Shown: positions 53,584-62,947 of the stretch, one piece after another
Layout: each line of letters begins with the position of its first letter
Position numbering within the stretch: the stretch's first letter is position 1
NCBI GenBank assembly: GCA_046316495.1
Contig: JBKDAM010000160.1
Location: forward strand, 12,826-76,825
DNA from: M3007 sp046316495
Lineage (GTDB): Bacteria > Bacteroidota > Bacteroidia > Chitinophagales > Saprospiraceae
Length of the DNA: 64,000 bases
Reading direction: 5' to 3'
The notes under the pieces: generated by a model
What the model was told of the DNA's origin: nothing
Databases searched by the model: none
The model's input: the letters and a program-made list of their open reading frames with translations, nothing else
Translations under genes and position numbers: made by a program

Positions 53584-54690
53584 CTAAACCGCTGAATATC
53601 GTTTACCGGGAAAAGTCCGCAACAATCCCCGAAATTCTAGTTGTAAAATAGTGGAAGCCAAAACGCCTGCCTCCATAGAAACCGCTCTACTCAACTCATC
53701 TATTCCAAGCTGCGGAGTAGCCCGAACAGCACTCATAATACGCGCCTCCTGCTCCGATAACTCTTCAAACAACCTTCCCTGGACTCCCGTCGAGCTGCCA
53801 GATACATCCCAGTTCATCGCTTCGACAATGTCAGCAGCAGATTCGACCAACCGGGCGCGGTTGCTTTTAATCAGCTGATTACAGCCACTACTTTGAGGAT
53901 CTGATGGTCGGCCAGGAACCGCAAACACCTCCAGATGGTGTTTTAAAGCAAATTCAACTGAGATCATCGAACCACCCGTTGCCCCCGTCTCTACCACCAA
54001 CAAGGCATCACATAAGCCCGATATAATCCTGTTCCGCATCGGAAAATGTTCCCGGTCCGGCCCCTCGTTGTGTACATATTCCGTTAGAAGCCCCCCATTG
54101 TCCTGCATCCTCAACGCCGTTGATTTATGCGCAGCTGGGTAAATACTCCCTAATCCATGACCTAAAACACCAATATTAGGAATACCCATAGAACAAGCCT
54201 TTCTGTGCATCGTAATATCCACCCCATACGCTAACCCACTCACCAATACCACTTCATACGGTTGTAAACCCTCCACGATCGACTCACAGATGGCTACCCC
54301 CTGTTCCGTAATTTTTCGAGTACCCACCACCGCTAACATGCGAGGGGCATCCAGTAATTGTATGTCAGAACCCTTGAAATACAATAAAATTGGCGCATCT
54401 CTGCGGTTTTTTAAGCGACTCGGAAACCTTGGATCCGTGTAAAATAGCGTCTGAACTTGCTGGCGTTCTAGAAAAGTAAGCTCCTTTTCTGCCTCCAGTA
54501 GAGCCTCCTTTGATAAAATAGCCTCTACAATACCTGGGCCTACCCCTGGAACCTTGAGCAAATCCTGCCGCTTCGCCTGAAAAACCTCCCTGGCACCTCC
54601 ACAAAAGGCAATCAGCTGACGGGCTGTCACCATACCTACTTGTGGAATACGGTTGAGGGCGATTTGATAAAGGATACTGTTTTGCTGCAT
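53584..54690 (-). CDS. dprA: DNA-processing protein DprA
   Basis: 368 residues from the ATG at 54690; a TTG three codons upstream is also possible. DprA loads RecA on incoming single-stranded DNA in natural transformation. N-terminal helix-hairpin-helix/SAM-like region (about 1-75), the Rossmann-like DprA/Smf domain (AVVGTRKITEQG, SGLAYGVD, MRNRIISGLCDALLVVET, FAVPGRP) and a C-terminal winged helix (about 300-368). A full promoter (TTG, 19 nt, TACCTTTG) lies 33-62 nt upstream. The sugar transferase gene follows after 3 bp. No other competence genes are near. Confidence 0.95.
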   Translation of the reverse strand: MQQNSILYQIALNRIPQVGMVTARQLIAFCGGAREVFQAKRQDLLKVPGVGPGIVEAILSKEALLEAEKELTFLERQQVQTLFYTDPRFPSRLKNRRDAPILLYFKGSDIQLLDAPRMLAVVGTRKITEQGVAICESIVEGLQPYEVVLVSGLAYGVDITMHRKACSMGIPNIGVLGHGLGSIYPAAHKSTALRMQDNGGLLTEYVHNEGPDREHFPMRNRIISGLCDALLVVETGATGGSMISVEFALKHHLEVFAVPGRPSDPQSSGCNQLIKSNRARLVESAADIVEAMNWDVSGSSTGVQGRLFEELSEQEARIMSAVRATPQLGIDELSRAVSMEAGVLASTILQLEFRGLLRTFPGKRYSAV

Positions 54691-54722
54691 GGTACTCAAA
54701 ATCCCGTGCTATTTTTGCCACG

Positions 54723-54752
54723 CAAAGGTAACAGCTAAACCGAAAGCACCAA
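54723..54752 (-). promoter_or_regulatory. Bacteroidota consensus promoter for dprA
   Basis: TTG (54750-54752), exactly 19 nt, TACCTTTG (54723-54730) on the minus strand. It predicts a 5' UTR of about 27 nt and supports the ATG at 54690. Confidence 0.7.
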
Positions 54753-54855
54753 CGCGATTTAGTGGCTATGTTTGTAATTTTTGTCGCTTTTATGCGTTCA
54801 AACCGAACCTTACGCCCAAAATGCCTCCAATCACACCTAAGTACTGCCTACGCTT

Positions 54856-55422
54856 ATGCGATTACCCAAACTAGACACCCTTATTATCCTGGTTTTTTTC
54901 ATCTGTATCGCCCTGTGGATGATCTCTCGCTGCGAACAAAAACGATCCGATTACCAACAAAGGGCCTTCCGCCAACAAGAGCCCTCCGAAAAAACGATTC
55001 TTCAACCGGACACAATCCAGCGCCCTACCGCTCCTAAAAACAACCCCTCCTTAACCGAAAACGAACCACAAAACCCAAATTCAAAAAAGACAACCACCGA
55101 ACCACCCAAGAAGTCTCAGGAAAAAACACCCACCCCAACCAAATCCACCTCCAATAGCCAGGCAACCCTCTATGTAACCATCGATGGACTTAAACTGCGC
55201 AAGGAGCCCGGGTTAAAAGGTGAAACACTCGCTCAACTGAAACTGAATGAAGAAGTCACTTTTTTAGGCAAAAGAACCGACTGGACACAAGAAATCAGCC
55301 TCGGCACCGAAAAAGTAACCGACCGCTGGGTGTTGGTTAAAACAAAAAATGGAAAAGAGGGCTGGGTATTCGGCGCAGGCGTCCATTTTTACAAAGAAAA
55401 ACGAAAAGGAGTGCTCGATTAG
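54856..55422 (+). CDS. SH3-domain protein with membrane anchor and low-complexity linker
   Basis: 188 residues. A membrane anchor near the N terminus (LDTLIILVFFICIALWMI, about 5-22) precedes a long linker (about 30-100) almost entirely of Pro, Thr, Lys, Asn, Ser and Glu. The last 85 residues form a bacterial SH3 domain (LYVTIDGLKLRKEPGLKGETLAQLKLNEEVTFLG, then RWVLVKTKNGKEGWVFGAGV). Such domains bind peptidoglycan or peptides in the periplasm. No enzyme domain is attached. The next gene begins 115 bp on. The role is unknown. Confidence 0.82.
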   Translation: MRLPKLDTLIILVFFICIALWMISRCEQKRSDYQQRAFRQQEPSEKTILQPDTIQRPTAPKNNPSLTENEPQNPNSKKTTTEPPKKSQEKTPTPTKSTSNSQATLYVTIDGLKLRKEPGLKGETLAQLKLNEEVTFLGKRTDWTQEISLGTEKVTDRWVLVKTKNGKEGWVFGAGVHFYKEKRKGVLD

Positions 55423-55536
55423 GCGTACCTCCAGCTCCCATCAGCTATTTTCCCCCAAAGGCAGGAACTCTTTGTCCAAAAATTAGGCAATAAGCATTCC
55501 ATCCTCGAAATTTGCATCCTTAAATAGAACTCACTT

Positions 55537-56274
55537 ATGAAAAAAATAGCACTCCCTCTCTTCGGCCTCTGCCTACTTCACACTACATTAAGCGCCCAGA
55601 TCACCGACCCGAAAGCCACCGAAGTTTGGAAGCCTGTCCCCAAATCCGTCCAGACCGGTTCCCCCACAGAGGCCCCCTCTGATGCGATCCGACTATTTGA
55701 TGGATCCAATCTGAATAACTTTATCTCCTCCAAAGACAGCAGTGCAGCCGCTTGGACCATCCAAAAGGATGGTAGCATGACCGTTGCACCCGGAAAAGGG
55801 GATATCCAAACCAAACAATCTTTCGGAGATTGCCAATTACACCTCGAATTCAAAGCCCCTGAAGTAGTAAAGGGAGAAGGACAAGGACGGGGCAATTCCG
55901 GGGTATTCCTACAAAATCGATACGAAGTGCAAATACTCGATTGTTTCCAAAATACAACTTACTCCAACGGCCAAACCGCCTCCATCTACAAACAACACAT
56001 TCCATTGGTGAACGCATGTAAAAAACCGGGCGAGTGGCAAACCTATGATATTCTCTACACCGCTCCTCGTTTCAACCAGGACGGTATCAAAATCGCCTCC
56101 GCCTATATTACCGTGCTTCACAACGGAGTAGTAGTACAAAACCACGTAGAAATAAAAGGCACCACAGAATATATCGGTCTTCCTCAGAACCAAGCACACG
56201 GAAAAGGTCCCATTAAATTACAAGACCATGGTGACCTGGTTAGCTTCCGGAATATCTGGATTCGGGAACTTTGA
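55537..56274 (+). CDS. DUF1080 protein (3-keto-disaccharide hydrolase family), secreted
   Basis: 245 residues with a signal peptide (about 1-21, ending LSAQ). The DUF1080 fold is a concanavalin-like beta-sandwich: IRLFDGSNLNNF, WTIQKDGSMTVAPGKGDIQTKQSFGDCQLHLEFKAP, GNSGVFLQNRYEVQILDCF and the final PIKLQDHGDLVSFRNIWIREL. Some members cleave 3-keto-glucosides made by an oxidase, so a role in sugar oxidation pathways is plausible. No 3-keto-glucoside oxidase gene is adjacent. The protein is likely periplasmic. Confidence 0.9.
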   Translation: MKKIALPLFGLCLLHTTLSAQITDPKATEVWKPVPKSVQTGSPTEAPSDAIRLFDGSNLNNFISSKDSSAAAWTIQKDGSMTVAPGKGDIQTKQSFGDCQLHLEFKAPEVVKGEGQGRGNSGVFLQNRYEVQILDCFQNTTYSNGQTASIYKQHIPLVNACKKPGEWQTYDILYTAPRFNQDGIKIASAYITVLHNGVVVQNHVEIKGTTEYIGLPQNQAHGKGPIKLQDHGDLVSFRNIWIREL

Positions 56275-56340
56275 TCCCACCAGATATAAACATTTTACTC
56301 CTCAAAAGCGTTATTCCGTACTGATTTAAGCGCCCAAACT

Positions 56341-57219
56341 ATGCTAGAACTGCCGGTCATTGACCCCGCCTCTGAAGGCCGATCCAAACGACCTGAATGG
56401 TTGAAAGTAAAACTCCCAATGGGAGAAAACTATAGAAAAGTACGCAGTGTGGTGGATGATTTCAAATTGCATACCATCTGCCAAAGCGGAAATTGCCCTA
56501 ACATGGGAGAATGCTGGGGAGCCGGAACTGCTACCTTTATGATCCTTGGCAATGTCTGCACCCGCTCCTGCTCCTTCTGCGCAGTTAAAACTGGCAGGCC
56601 CAATGAATATGACGAGGATGAACCCCGCCGTGTCGCCGAGGCAATCTGGCTGATGCAAGTGAAACACGCCGTGATCACCTCCGTCAACCGCGATGAACTT
56701 AAAGACCGAGGCGCTGAAATTTGGTACCAAACCGTCCGAGCAGTAAAAGAACGCTCCCCACAAACTACCATCGAAACCCTGATCCCCGATGTGAAAGCGA
56801 ATTGGGAGGCGCTGATACGGATGATCGAAGCGGGCCAGGAAGTAGTGAGCCATAACATGGAAACCGTCCCAAGGCTGTACCGCAAAGTGCGTCCACAAGC
56901 GAAATGGGAGCGCAGTCTGGAACAGATTAAACGGACTAAAGCGTTTGGTAAACGGACCAAGACGGGAATTATGGTAGGACTTGGCGAAACCAAAGAAGAG
57001 ATCTTTCAAGCCATGGATGAACTTGTCGAGAATGGTTGCGATATCTTGACTCTGGGACAGTACTTGCAACCCACCAAAATGCACCTGGAAGTAGCAGAAT
57101 TTGTACACCCCGATACCTTCGCACTCTATAAAGAAGAAGGCCTCGCCAGGGGACTCAAATACGTGGAAAGCGGACCGCTGGTGCGATCCAGTTACCACGC
57201 TGAAAAACATGTTTTTTAA
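56341..57219 (+). CDS. lipA: Lipoyl synthase
   Basis: 292 residues, radical SAM enzyme that inserts two sulfurs into octanoyl groups. The auxiliary cluster is held by CQSGNCPNMGEC (three Cys, C-x4-C-x5-C) and the SAM cluster by CTRSCSFC (C-x3-C-x2-C). The RSSYHAE segment near the C terminus gives the Ser ligand of the auxiliary cluster. Every key Cys is present. lipB is not adjacent. A good terminator follows 4 nt after the stop, so it ends a unit before the LOG gene. Confidence 0.97.
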   Translation: MLELPVIDPASEGRSKRPEWLKVKLPMGENYRKVRSVVDDFKLHTICQSGNCPNMGECWGAGTATFMILGNVCTRSCSFCAVKTGRPNEYDEDEPRRVAEAIWLMQVKHAVITSVNRDELKDRGAEIWYQTVRAVKERSPQTTIETLIPDVKANWEALIRMIEAGQEVVSHNMETVPRLYRKVRPQAKWERSLEQIKRTKAFGKRTKTGIMVGLGETKEEIFQAMDELVENGCDILTLGQYLQPTKMHLEVAEFVHPDTFALYKEEGLARGLKYVESGPLVRSSYHAEKHVF

Positions 57220-57222
57220 CCT

Positions 57223-57248
57223 AAAGCCGCGCCTTCCGCGGCTTTTTT
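57223..57248 (+). terminator. Intrinsic terminator after lipA
   Basis: GCCGCG pairs with CGCGGC around a 5-nt loop, followed by six T. The stem is short but all GC. Confidence 0.85.
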
Positions 57249-57262
57249 AGTCAATACTAATC

Positions 57263-58030
57263 ATGATTAATGAGATGAACAACGCAGAGAAAATGGACGA
57301 AATGCCCGTCGAACGCCCTCAAGGCAGCAACACCGGAATCACCATGAAAAAATGGAGTAAAATCCGCGGCGAAAACTCCTGGACCATGTTCAAAGTAATC
57401 GCCGAATTCGTGGATGGGTTCGAAGTGCTAAATAATATCGGACCTTGTGTGTCTATCTTCGGCTCCGCCCGCACCAAACCCGGCACCTATTACTACGAAC
57501 AGGCCGTCAAAATCGCCTCCCTCTTTGCCCAAGAAGGATATGGAGTTATCACCGGCGGAGGTCCTGGCATCATGGAAGCCGGCAACAAAGGCGCCTGGAT
57601 GAAAAACGGAGAATCCGTCGGTCTAAACATCGACCTACCCTTCGAACAACACCATAACCCCTTTATCGCTGCATCCCACAACCTCAAACACCGCTACTTC
57701 TTCGTGCGGAAAGTTATGTTCGTGAAATATGCACAAGCATTCGTCGTAATGCCCGGCGGATTCGGAACCCTCGACGAACTCTTCGAAGTAATTACCCTCG
57801 TCCAAACCAAAAAAATCACCAAAGTGCCTATCGTATTGATCGGAAAGGAATACTGGGAAGGTCTGATGAAATGGATCGTTGAAATTATGCTCGAACGACA
57901 CCACAACATCAGCCCAGAGGATATGAACTTGTTCCAACTGACCGATGACCCCGAAGAGGCAGTTCGAATCGTCAACGAGTTCTACTCCGGCGAAAAACAA
58001 GATAAACTCACCCCCAACTACGAACTGTAA
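57263..58030 (+). CDS. LOG-family (TIGR00730) Rossmann-fold protein
   Basis: 255 residues. The signature PGGFGTLDELFE (about 169-180) and GGGPGIMEAGNKGA (about 95-108) identify the lysine-decarboxylase-like LOG family. Plant and bacterial homologues release cytokinin-type bases from nucleoside 5'-monophosphates; in bacteria they usually act as general purine nucleotide hydrolases. The alternative name lysine decarboxylase is wrong. An internal ATG at 57275 is a possible start. The lptF/G gene follows after 30 bp and may be co-transcribed. Confidence 0.93.
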   Translation: MINEMNNAEKMDEMPVERPQGSNTGITMKKWSKIRGENSWTMFKVIAEFVDGFEVLNNIGPCVSIFGSARTKPGTYYYEQAVKIASLFAQEGYGVITGGGPGIMEAGNKGAWMKNGESVGLNIDLPFEQHHNPFIAASHNLKHRYFFVRKVMFVKYAQAFVVMPGGFGTLDELFEVITLVQTKKITKVPIVLIGKEYWEGLMKWIVEIMLERHHNISPEDMNLFQLTDDPEEAVRIVNEFYSGEKQDKLTPNYEL

Positions 58031-58060
58031 CACTATCCAACAGAGCGCATTCGCCAGGCC

Positions 58061-59146
58061 ATGATCGCAACACTAGACCGGTACCTGATACGCAAGTATC
58101 TGTCCACTTTCTTCTTCGCCGTCCTGATCTTTTCCATGATCTCCATGGCAATCGACTTCAGCGACAAGGTGCGGAGCTTCATCGAAAGCCCCTGTACCCT
58201 GAAAAATATCCTTGTGGACTACTACCCGGGCTTCGTGTTGCACATGACTGGCCTGCTCATGCCTATGTACACCCTGATCGCAGTGGTGTTCTTTACCTCT
58301 CGGCTCGCCTTTAATTCCGAAATCCTCTCTATCCTAAATGCAGGAGTAGGATTCGGCCGACTGCTCCGCCCTTACTTAATCGCTGCCAGCATCATCGCCC
58401 TGCTCCACCTGCTCATGGGACACTACCTGATCCCCAAAATGAACCAAAAACGACTTTGGTTCGAACGCAGCTTTGTATGGACCGACAAACAGCAAATCCT
58501 GAGCGGAAATATTCACTTTATGGTCGCCCCCGACACCAAAGCCTACATTAGGGGGTACGACCACAAAGCGCAACGAATCAGTACCCTCCGCCTCCAAAAA
58601 ATGAATGGACATGAACTGGAATCCATCCTCGAGGCCGAAAATGTGGTCTGGAAAGAAGATCTTCAAAAATGGAGGTTTCCAACTTATAATATACGACAAT
58701 TTAACGGGCTCAAAGAAAGTTACCAGCGCTACACTACCAGCATTGATACTAGCATCAACCTAGCTCCCCAAGATTTTGTCTTTTACCACAATCAAAACGA
58801 AGAAATGGTTTCCTCCACCCTCGTAGAAGCCATCGACCGCGACCGAGTCCGTGGGCTATCTAATAGCAAAATTTACTCCATCGAACTCTACCGACGAACC
58901 GCCGACGCATTCACCAATCTGATACTAACCGTCATCGGACTAGCTGTAGCAGGCCGAAAAGTGCGAGGGGGGATGGGACTTCACCTGGCTATTGCCATCG
59001 GAATCGGAGCAGTATTTATCCTTATTCAAAAATTTGCTATTTCATTTGCCACCAGTGGAAATGTACCTATTCTATTGGGAATGTGGCTTCCAAACCTATT
59101 TTTTGGCTTGATCGCAGTCTATTTAGTGACAAAAGCACAAAAATAA
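58061..59146 (+). CDS. LPS export permease, LptF/LptG family
   Basis: 361 residues with six helices in two groups of three (about 15-35, 55-80, 98-118, then 278-300, 305-325, 331-355) and a periplasmic jellyroll-like domain (about 130-260) between. It is the LptF/G permease that extracts lipopolysaccharide from the inner membrane with LptB. Bacteroidota typically have two unlinked copies; whether this is LptF or LptG cannot be decided from one sequence. Its upstream neighbour is the LOG gene. Confidence 0.93.
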   Translation: MIATLDRYLIRKYLSTFFFAVLIFSMISMAIDFSDKVRSFIESPCTLKNILVDYYPGFVLHMTGLLMPMYTLIAVVFFTSRLAFNSEILSILNAGVGFGRLLRPYLIAASIIALLHLLMGHYLIPKMNQKRLWFERSFVWTDKQQILSGNIHFMVAPDTKAYIRGYDHKAQRISTLRLQKMNGHELESILEAENVVWKEDLQKWRFPTYNIRQFNGLKESYQRYTTSIDTSINLAPQDFVFYHNQNEEMVSSTLVEAIDRDRVRGLSNSKIYSIELYRRTADAFTNLILTVIGLAVAGRKVRGGMGLHLAIAIGIGAVFILIQKFAISFATSGNVPILLGMWLPNLFFGLIAVYLVTKAQK

Positions 59147-59243
59147 TTTTGGCGATTTTCGACTAAGGTACGATTTTTGTAGTTGAACGACCATTCTGGT
59201 CCCTTGATTTAATCCAAACGAATCCTCGTTCAACTACACAGTC

Positions 59244-60869
59244 ATGGCATATATCCATCGAGCACTTGTACTCATCAGCTTGTTTACATCCACCCTAGCT
59301 ACCGCCCAACAACTGGAAGTAGTGGCTGGTAATATTTCCCAAAATACTACTTGGGGCCCCGACAGAGTTTACCTCCTAACAGGTTTTGTTTATGTCAAAA
59401 ACCAGGCGACCCTAACCATCTTACCAGGTACTACCATAAAAGGCGATAAAAACAGCCGCGGAACACTCATCGTTACCCGGGGTGCTAAACTCATTGCTGA
59501 TGGCACCCGCCAACAACCCATTGTCTTTACCTCCAGCCAGGCTACGCCAGCACCGGGCGACTGGGGGGGAGTAGTGGTATGTGGATACGCACCGACCAAT
59601 GCCAAAACGAATGGTATTAATTGCCTTGGAGTAGCTGAAGGAGCTATCAATACGCCCTATAACGATGCCTACTACGGCGGAGGTGACCAGCCCGGAGGCT
59701 GTAAACCTGACGACAACTCCGGAATTATTCGCTTCGTCCGAATCGAATATGGAGGATTCCCCTTTCAAATTAACAATGAAACCAATGGCCTTACCCTGGC
59801 TGGCGTCGGCAACGGAACAACCGTCGATTATGTGCAAGTCTCCCACTCCGGAGACGATGGTTTTGAATTTTTTGGAGGAACCGTCAACTGCAAACACCTT
59901 TTATCTTACGGCTCCAAAGACGACGACTTCGACTTTGATCTTGGTTATCAGGGAAACATTCAGTTTGCCCTCGCCATTCGTAATCCTGCCCTTTCCGATA
60001 TCAGCGGCTCCAATGGCCTCGAAATCGACAACGATAATTCGGGCACCCCGGCCATCCCAAAAACACGGCCCAACCTCTCCAACTTTACCATCGTAGGCCC
60101 TAGCGGCACCATGGATGCCAACTACCGGCGCACTGCTCACCTTAGAAGAAATGCAGAACCCGCTCTGTTTAATTCCCTGTTGATCGGTAATTTTCCAGTG
60201 GGTATCTTCATTGACGGCGTTGGAACCATCGCGAATGCCCAAAATAACCTTCTGGAAATTAAAAATTGCCGCGTAGCGGATGCAGCAGAGTTGCTGAAAT
60301 CAACCGAACCTACTTTTAACATCAACCAGTGGTTTGGTAACAGCGACTGGAATAATGTAGCCGTACCCTCCTCCGCTCCCTTTGCCCTCTCCTCTCCTTT
60401 CGATCCCAATACCCCCAATGCCCAACCCACCCTCGGCTCCTCCGTTAATAGTGGAGCCGCCTTCACTTCACCTAGGGCCAACCACCCTTTCTTCGAGCAG
60501 GTAAGCTACTTAGGCGCCTTCGAACCAACAGAAGACTGGAGTTGTGGATGGGCTAAATTTCAGGTCCTTAATACCAATTGCACCGTTTCAACAGAGGCCA
60601 TCCCAAGCCAACTTCAAGACCTGAAGGTATTTCCCACAATCGCTCCTCAAGAGTTCCAGCTACAACTCCAACTAACCGAACCCTCCAGCTTATCCGTCGA
60701 TCTCTTTAACTTAAGTGGAGCCCTCATTGGAAACCTACTTCAGGAACAGTCTCTTCAAGGAGCCCATAGCTGGACATTTCCCACCGAACAGCTTCCTAAT
60801 GGTTTCTACCTACTCGTAGTCCGCGCCGGCAACAGCTTGCATACCCAAAAATTAGTGATAGCTAGGTAA
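59244..60869 (+). CDS. Secreted T9SS cargo protein with beta-helix-like body
   Basis: 541 residues. A signal peptide (about 1-22, ending ATAQ) opens the protein. Early repeat-like turns such as KNQATLTILPGTTIKGDKNSRGTLIVTRGAKLIADGTRQQPIVFTS suggest a right-handed beta-helix. The HSGDDGFEFFGGTV and KDDDFDFDLGYQGN segments are common in this widespread Bacteroidota group. The last 75 or so residues are a T9SS type A sorting domain (LKVFPTIAPQEFQLQL...LPNGFYLLVVRAG). It is likely surface-displayed. The substrate is unknown. A terminator follows. Confidence 0.87.
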   Translation: MAYIHRALVLISLFTSTLATAQQLEVVAGNISQNTTWGPDRVYLLTGFVYVKNQATLTILPGTTIKGDKNSRGTLIVTRGAKLIADGTRQQPIVFTSSQATPAPGDWGGVVVCGYAPTNAKTNGINCLGVAEGAINTPYNDAYYGGGDQPGGCKPDDNSGIIRFVRIEYGGFPFQINNETNGLTLAGVGNGTTVDYVQVSHSGDDGFEFFGGTVNCKHLLSYGSKDDDFDFDLGYQGNIQFALAIRNPALSDISGSNGLEIDNDNSGTPAIPKTRPNLSNFTIVGPSGTMDANYRRTAHLRRNAEPALFNSLLIGNFPVGIFIDGVGTIANAQNNLLEIKNCRVADAAELLKSTEPTFNINQWFGNSDWNNVAVPSSAPFALSSPFDPNTPNAQPTLGSSVNSGAAFTSPRANHPFFEQVSYLGAFEPTEDWSCGWAKFQVLNTNCTVSTEAIPSQLQDLKVFPTIAPQEFQLQLQLTEPSSLSVDLFNLSGALIGNLLQEQSLQGAHSWTFPTEQLPNGFYLLVVRAGNSLHTQKLVIAR

Positions 60870-60890
60870 AAGTACCCTCTAAATCCCCCT

Positions 60891-60926
60891 AAAGAGGCAT
60901 TTCTGGAAACAGTTTGCCTCTTTTTT
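60891..60926 (+). terminator. Intrinsic terminator after the T9SS cargo gene
   Basis: AGAGGCA pairs with TGCCTCT, with an inner CTG/CAG pair around GAAA, then six T. It starts 22 nt after the stop. Confidence 0.85.
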
Positions 60927-60965
60927 AGTATTTATAGAAAGCGGAAAGAAAGAACAACCAACTAG

Positions 60966-60973
60966 TACCTTTG
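60966..60973 (+). promoter_or_regulatory. -7 promoter element for the regulator-like/DMT gene pair
   Basis: TACCTTTG followed by C, 51 nt before the ATG at 61025. No TTG at the ideal spacing. Confidence 0.5.
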
Positions 60974-61024
60974 CCGACATAAATTAACCACCAACTCGCA
61001 CTAACATCCAGAAAAGCGCGTGCA

Positions 61025-62062
61025 ATGACAACCAAAATCGCCTTATTGGAGACTATTTTCCTAAAAACAGGCATTTATATCTCGAACAAAAACGATTGCA
61101 GGGCAATCAGCCAGCTCATCCAAAAAGAAAAAATTGGATACTTATCGGAGTCAACCCTCTACCGGCTTTTTCTTTCAAAGACAAACCAACATAGACCCTA
61201 CAAAAACACCTACGAGCTCTTATCGATATTCTGCGGCTTCAAATCTTGGAATGACTTTCAATCATTTACTTTTAGAACTTTTGAACAACATGAAGACCGC
61301 TTCTTTCGAGAAAGCCTCGAAGCAGTAGTCAGCCATTTTGTAGCCAATGCTCGCTACCATTCCCTGATTGACCTTTTTGATGGAATTGCCCACCTACGCT
61401 ACCGACAACAGGAATTTATTGCGGTAACAACGTTCAGTGGCTTTTTGAAAAAAGATGACTTCCCTTTGTTTATCCGTGACTTTGGGGATCATCCTTTTGT
61501 GCGTCATTTTCTAATCGAAGCACTTCACGATCCCTGCCACCGACCCAAGGGCTACACACAGGCCCTGCATTATTATTTGCAGCACAAAAACCCAATAAAA
61601 GACTCTGCTTTTCAGGATTACGTGTTTGGCCATACCGTATTGTTCAGACATGCGTTTTTGGAGCGCTCCTCTGATTGCACAAGCATTGGACAACACTTGT
61701 TTAATCTTGACCTGGAAAGCCCTGCATTCAAGGAATTGCACCTTTTCCCCAAAACCCGCTACCTTGGATACCTCACATGGCACCTTCATTTGACCGAAGA
61801 AACAACTGCCCTGGAAGAACATCTTTACTATCTACGGAGCTGGACACTGCAGACCATTCAGGCGACCCAAGATTACTCGGAAGTAAATATCGTGTACCAA
61901 ACCCTGGAGGAGGTCTACCAACAACTCCAGTTAGAGGAAGAATTGAGCCATTTACGACAAGTATACCACCAATACCTTCAGCAGCAGCCAGCGGAGGATA
62001 GATCATTTATTCTTCACCACCATGCGAATGGTATATTCTACTTTTTCCCGCCATGTGGATGA
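61025..62062 (+). CDS. Uncharacterised protein with Bacteroidota N-terminal domain; possible regulator of the DMT gene
   Basis: 345 residues without signal peptide or membrane segment. The first 80 residues have a pattern seen in many Bacteroidota proteins of unknown function: a charged NDCRAISQLIQKE helix, LSESTLYRLFL and YELLSIFCGFKSWNDFQSF. The short helices and the S-x-S-T-L-x-R-L-F core look like a DNA-binding-type fold, but I cannot confirm this. The remainder is helical and rich in His, Gln and aromatic residues. Its last codons overlap the DMT permease start, so the two are translationally coupled; a sensing or regulatory role for the transporter is inference. Confidence 0.65.
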   Translation: MTTKIALLETIFLKTGIYISNKNDCRAISQLIQKEKIGYLSESTLYRLFLSKTNQHRPYKNTYELLSIFCGFKSWNDFQSFTFRTFEQHEDRFFRESLEAVVSHFVANARYHSLIDLFDGIAHLRYRQQEFIAVTTFSGFLKKDDFPLFIRDFGDHPFVRHFLIEALHDPCHRPKGYTQALHYYLQHKNPIKDSAFQDYVFGHTVLFRHAFLERSSDCTSIGQHLFNLDLESPAFKELHLFPKTRYLGYLTWHLHLTEETTALEEHLYYLRSWTLQTIQATQDYSEVNIVYQTLEEVYQQLQLEEELSHLRQVYHQYLQQQPAEDRSFILHHHANGIFYFFPPCG

Positions 62063-62907
62063 TAATTGCAGCCATTTTGCTGCTCTCTATTAATAATATT
62101 CTCTGGAAGAAAAACCTGGCCGAGCACCCTCTTTATCTCTTAATTGCCTGCCGGGCCTTTTTTACCAGTACCATTGCTTTGGCTGGATTTTTTGTTTTTC
62201 AGGGAAATATGCCAGTGACCCTCGAGATGATTGGGCGGATTTCGTTGGGCGCCTCGCTAGGTGTTGTAGGTTTATTTTGCATGCTGAATATCCTACAAGT
62301 ACAATCCCTGCAATGGGTAGCCATTTATAACCTTTTAGGGATTTTAATGTCTTCCATCTACCTTTGGATGTTTGAAGACACTACCTTGAGTTATGGTTAC
62401 GGGGGCGTTTTCCTAATTGTCACTGGCTATCTCCTTTTTGTTTATTTCAATTCAGATAACTCCGGATTCCGGATTGATTTGAAAAGCCACCTTTTGCTGT
62501 TTGTGATGACCATTAGTTTTAGTTTCATGGGAATTATACAGTGGAAAAATGTTACAAATGACACCCCATCTCTGATTATATTAGCTACGCAGGAGCTAAT
62601 GGTTTTTGGCGCAGCACTGATCGCTTTTATCTTCCTGAAAAACGAACCTGTTCACCTAAGTAGTGCCAAAAGTATCCTGCCAAAAGCATTTTTGATGAGC
62701 CTTATCATCTTATTTGCCTTGTATCTCAGTTTACTTGGAACAAAAGCCACCAGCCCTGTGGTTTCGGGCCTGCTGTTTTTGGCCAACCCGATTACCACCA
62801 TTCTATTCAGCGCCCTCTATTTTAAAGAGACCGTCTACCCCAAAAATATTCTTGCCCTGCTCATCCTTTGTAGCGGTGCCTTCCTGCTACACCTGAGCCA
62901 GCCCTGA
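62053..62907 (+). CDS. DMT/EamA-like drug-metabolite permease
   Basis: 284 residues with ten membrane helices, matching the two-times-five EamA repeat of drug/metabolite transporters. The start is either the ATG at 62053 or that at 62059, the latter giving the classical ATGA overlap with the upstream stop. Ends with TTILFSALYFKETVYPKNILALLILCSGAFLLH, the typical terminal helix pair. The exported solute is unknown. The upstream gene encodes a possible regulator translated in coupling with it. Confidence 0.88.
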   Translation: MWMIIAAILLLSINNILWKKNLAEHPLYLLIACRAFFTSTIALAGFFVFQGNMPVTLEMIGRISLGASLGVVGLFCMLNILQVQSLQWVAIYNLLGILMSSIYLWMFEDTTLSYGYGGVFLIVTGYLLFVYFNSDNSGFRIDLKSHLLLFVMTISFSFMGIIQWKNVTNDTPSLIILATQELMVFGAALIAFIFLKNEPVHLSSAKSILPKAFLMSLIILFALYLSLLGTKATSPVVSGLLFLANPITTILFSALYFKETVYPKNILALLILCSGAFLLHLSQP

Positions 62908-62947
62908 CTTGAACCAACTTGAACTGAGTAAAGCCAACCGGATAGGA

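Noticed and set aside
56344..57210. A 288-codon ORF on the minus strand covering lipA
   Set aside because: A frame shadow of lipA, whose cysteine motifs and radical-SAM features are unmistakable.
57263..58030. Lysine decarboxylase call for the LOG gene
   Set aside because: PGGxGTxxE is the LOG phosphoribohydrolase signature; the decarboxylase name is a historical mislabel.
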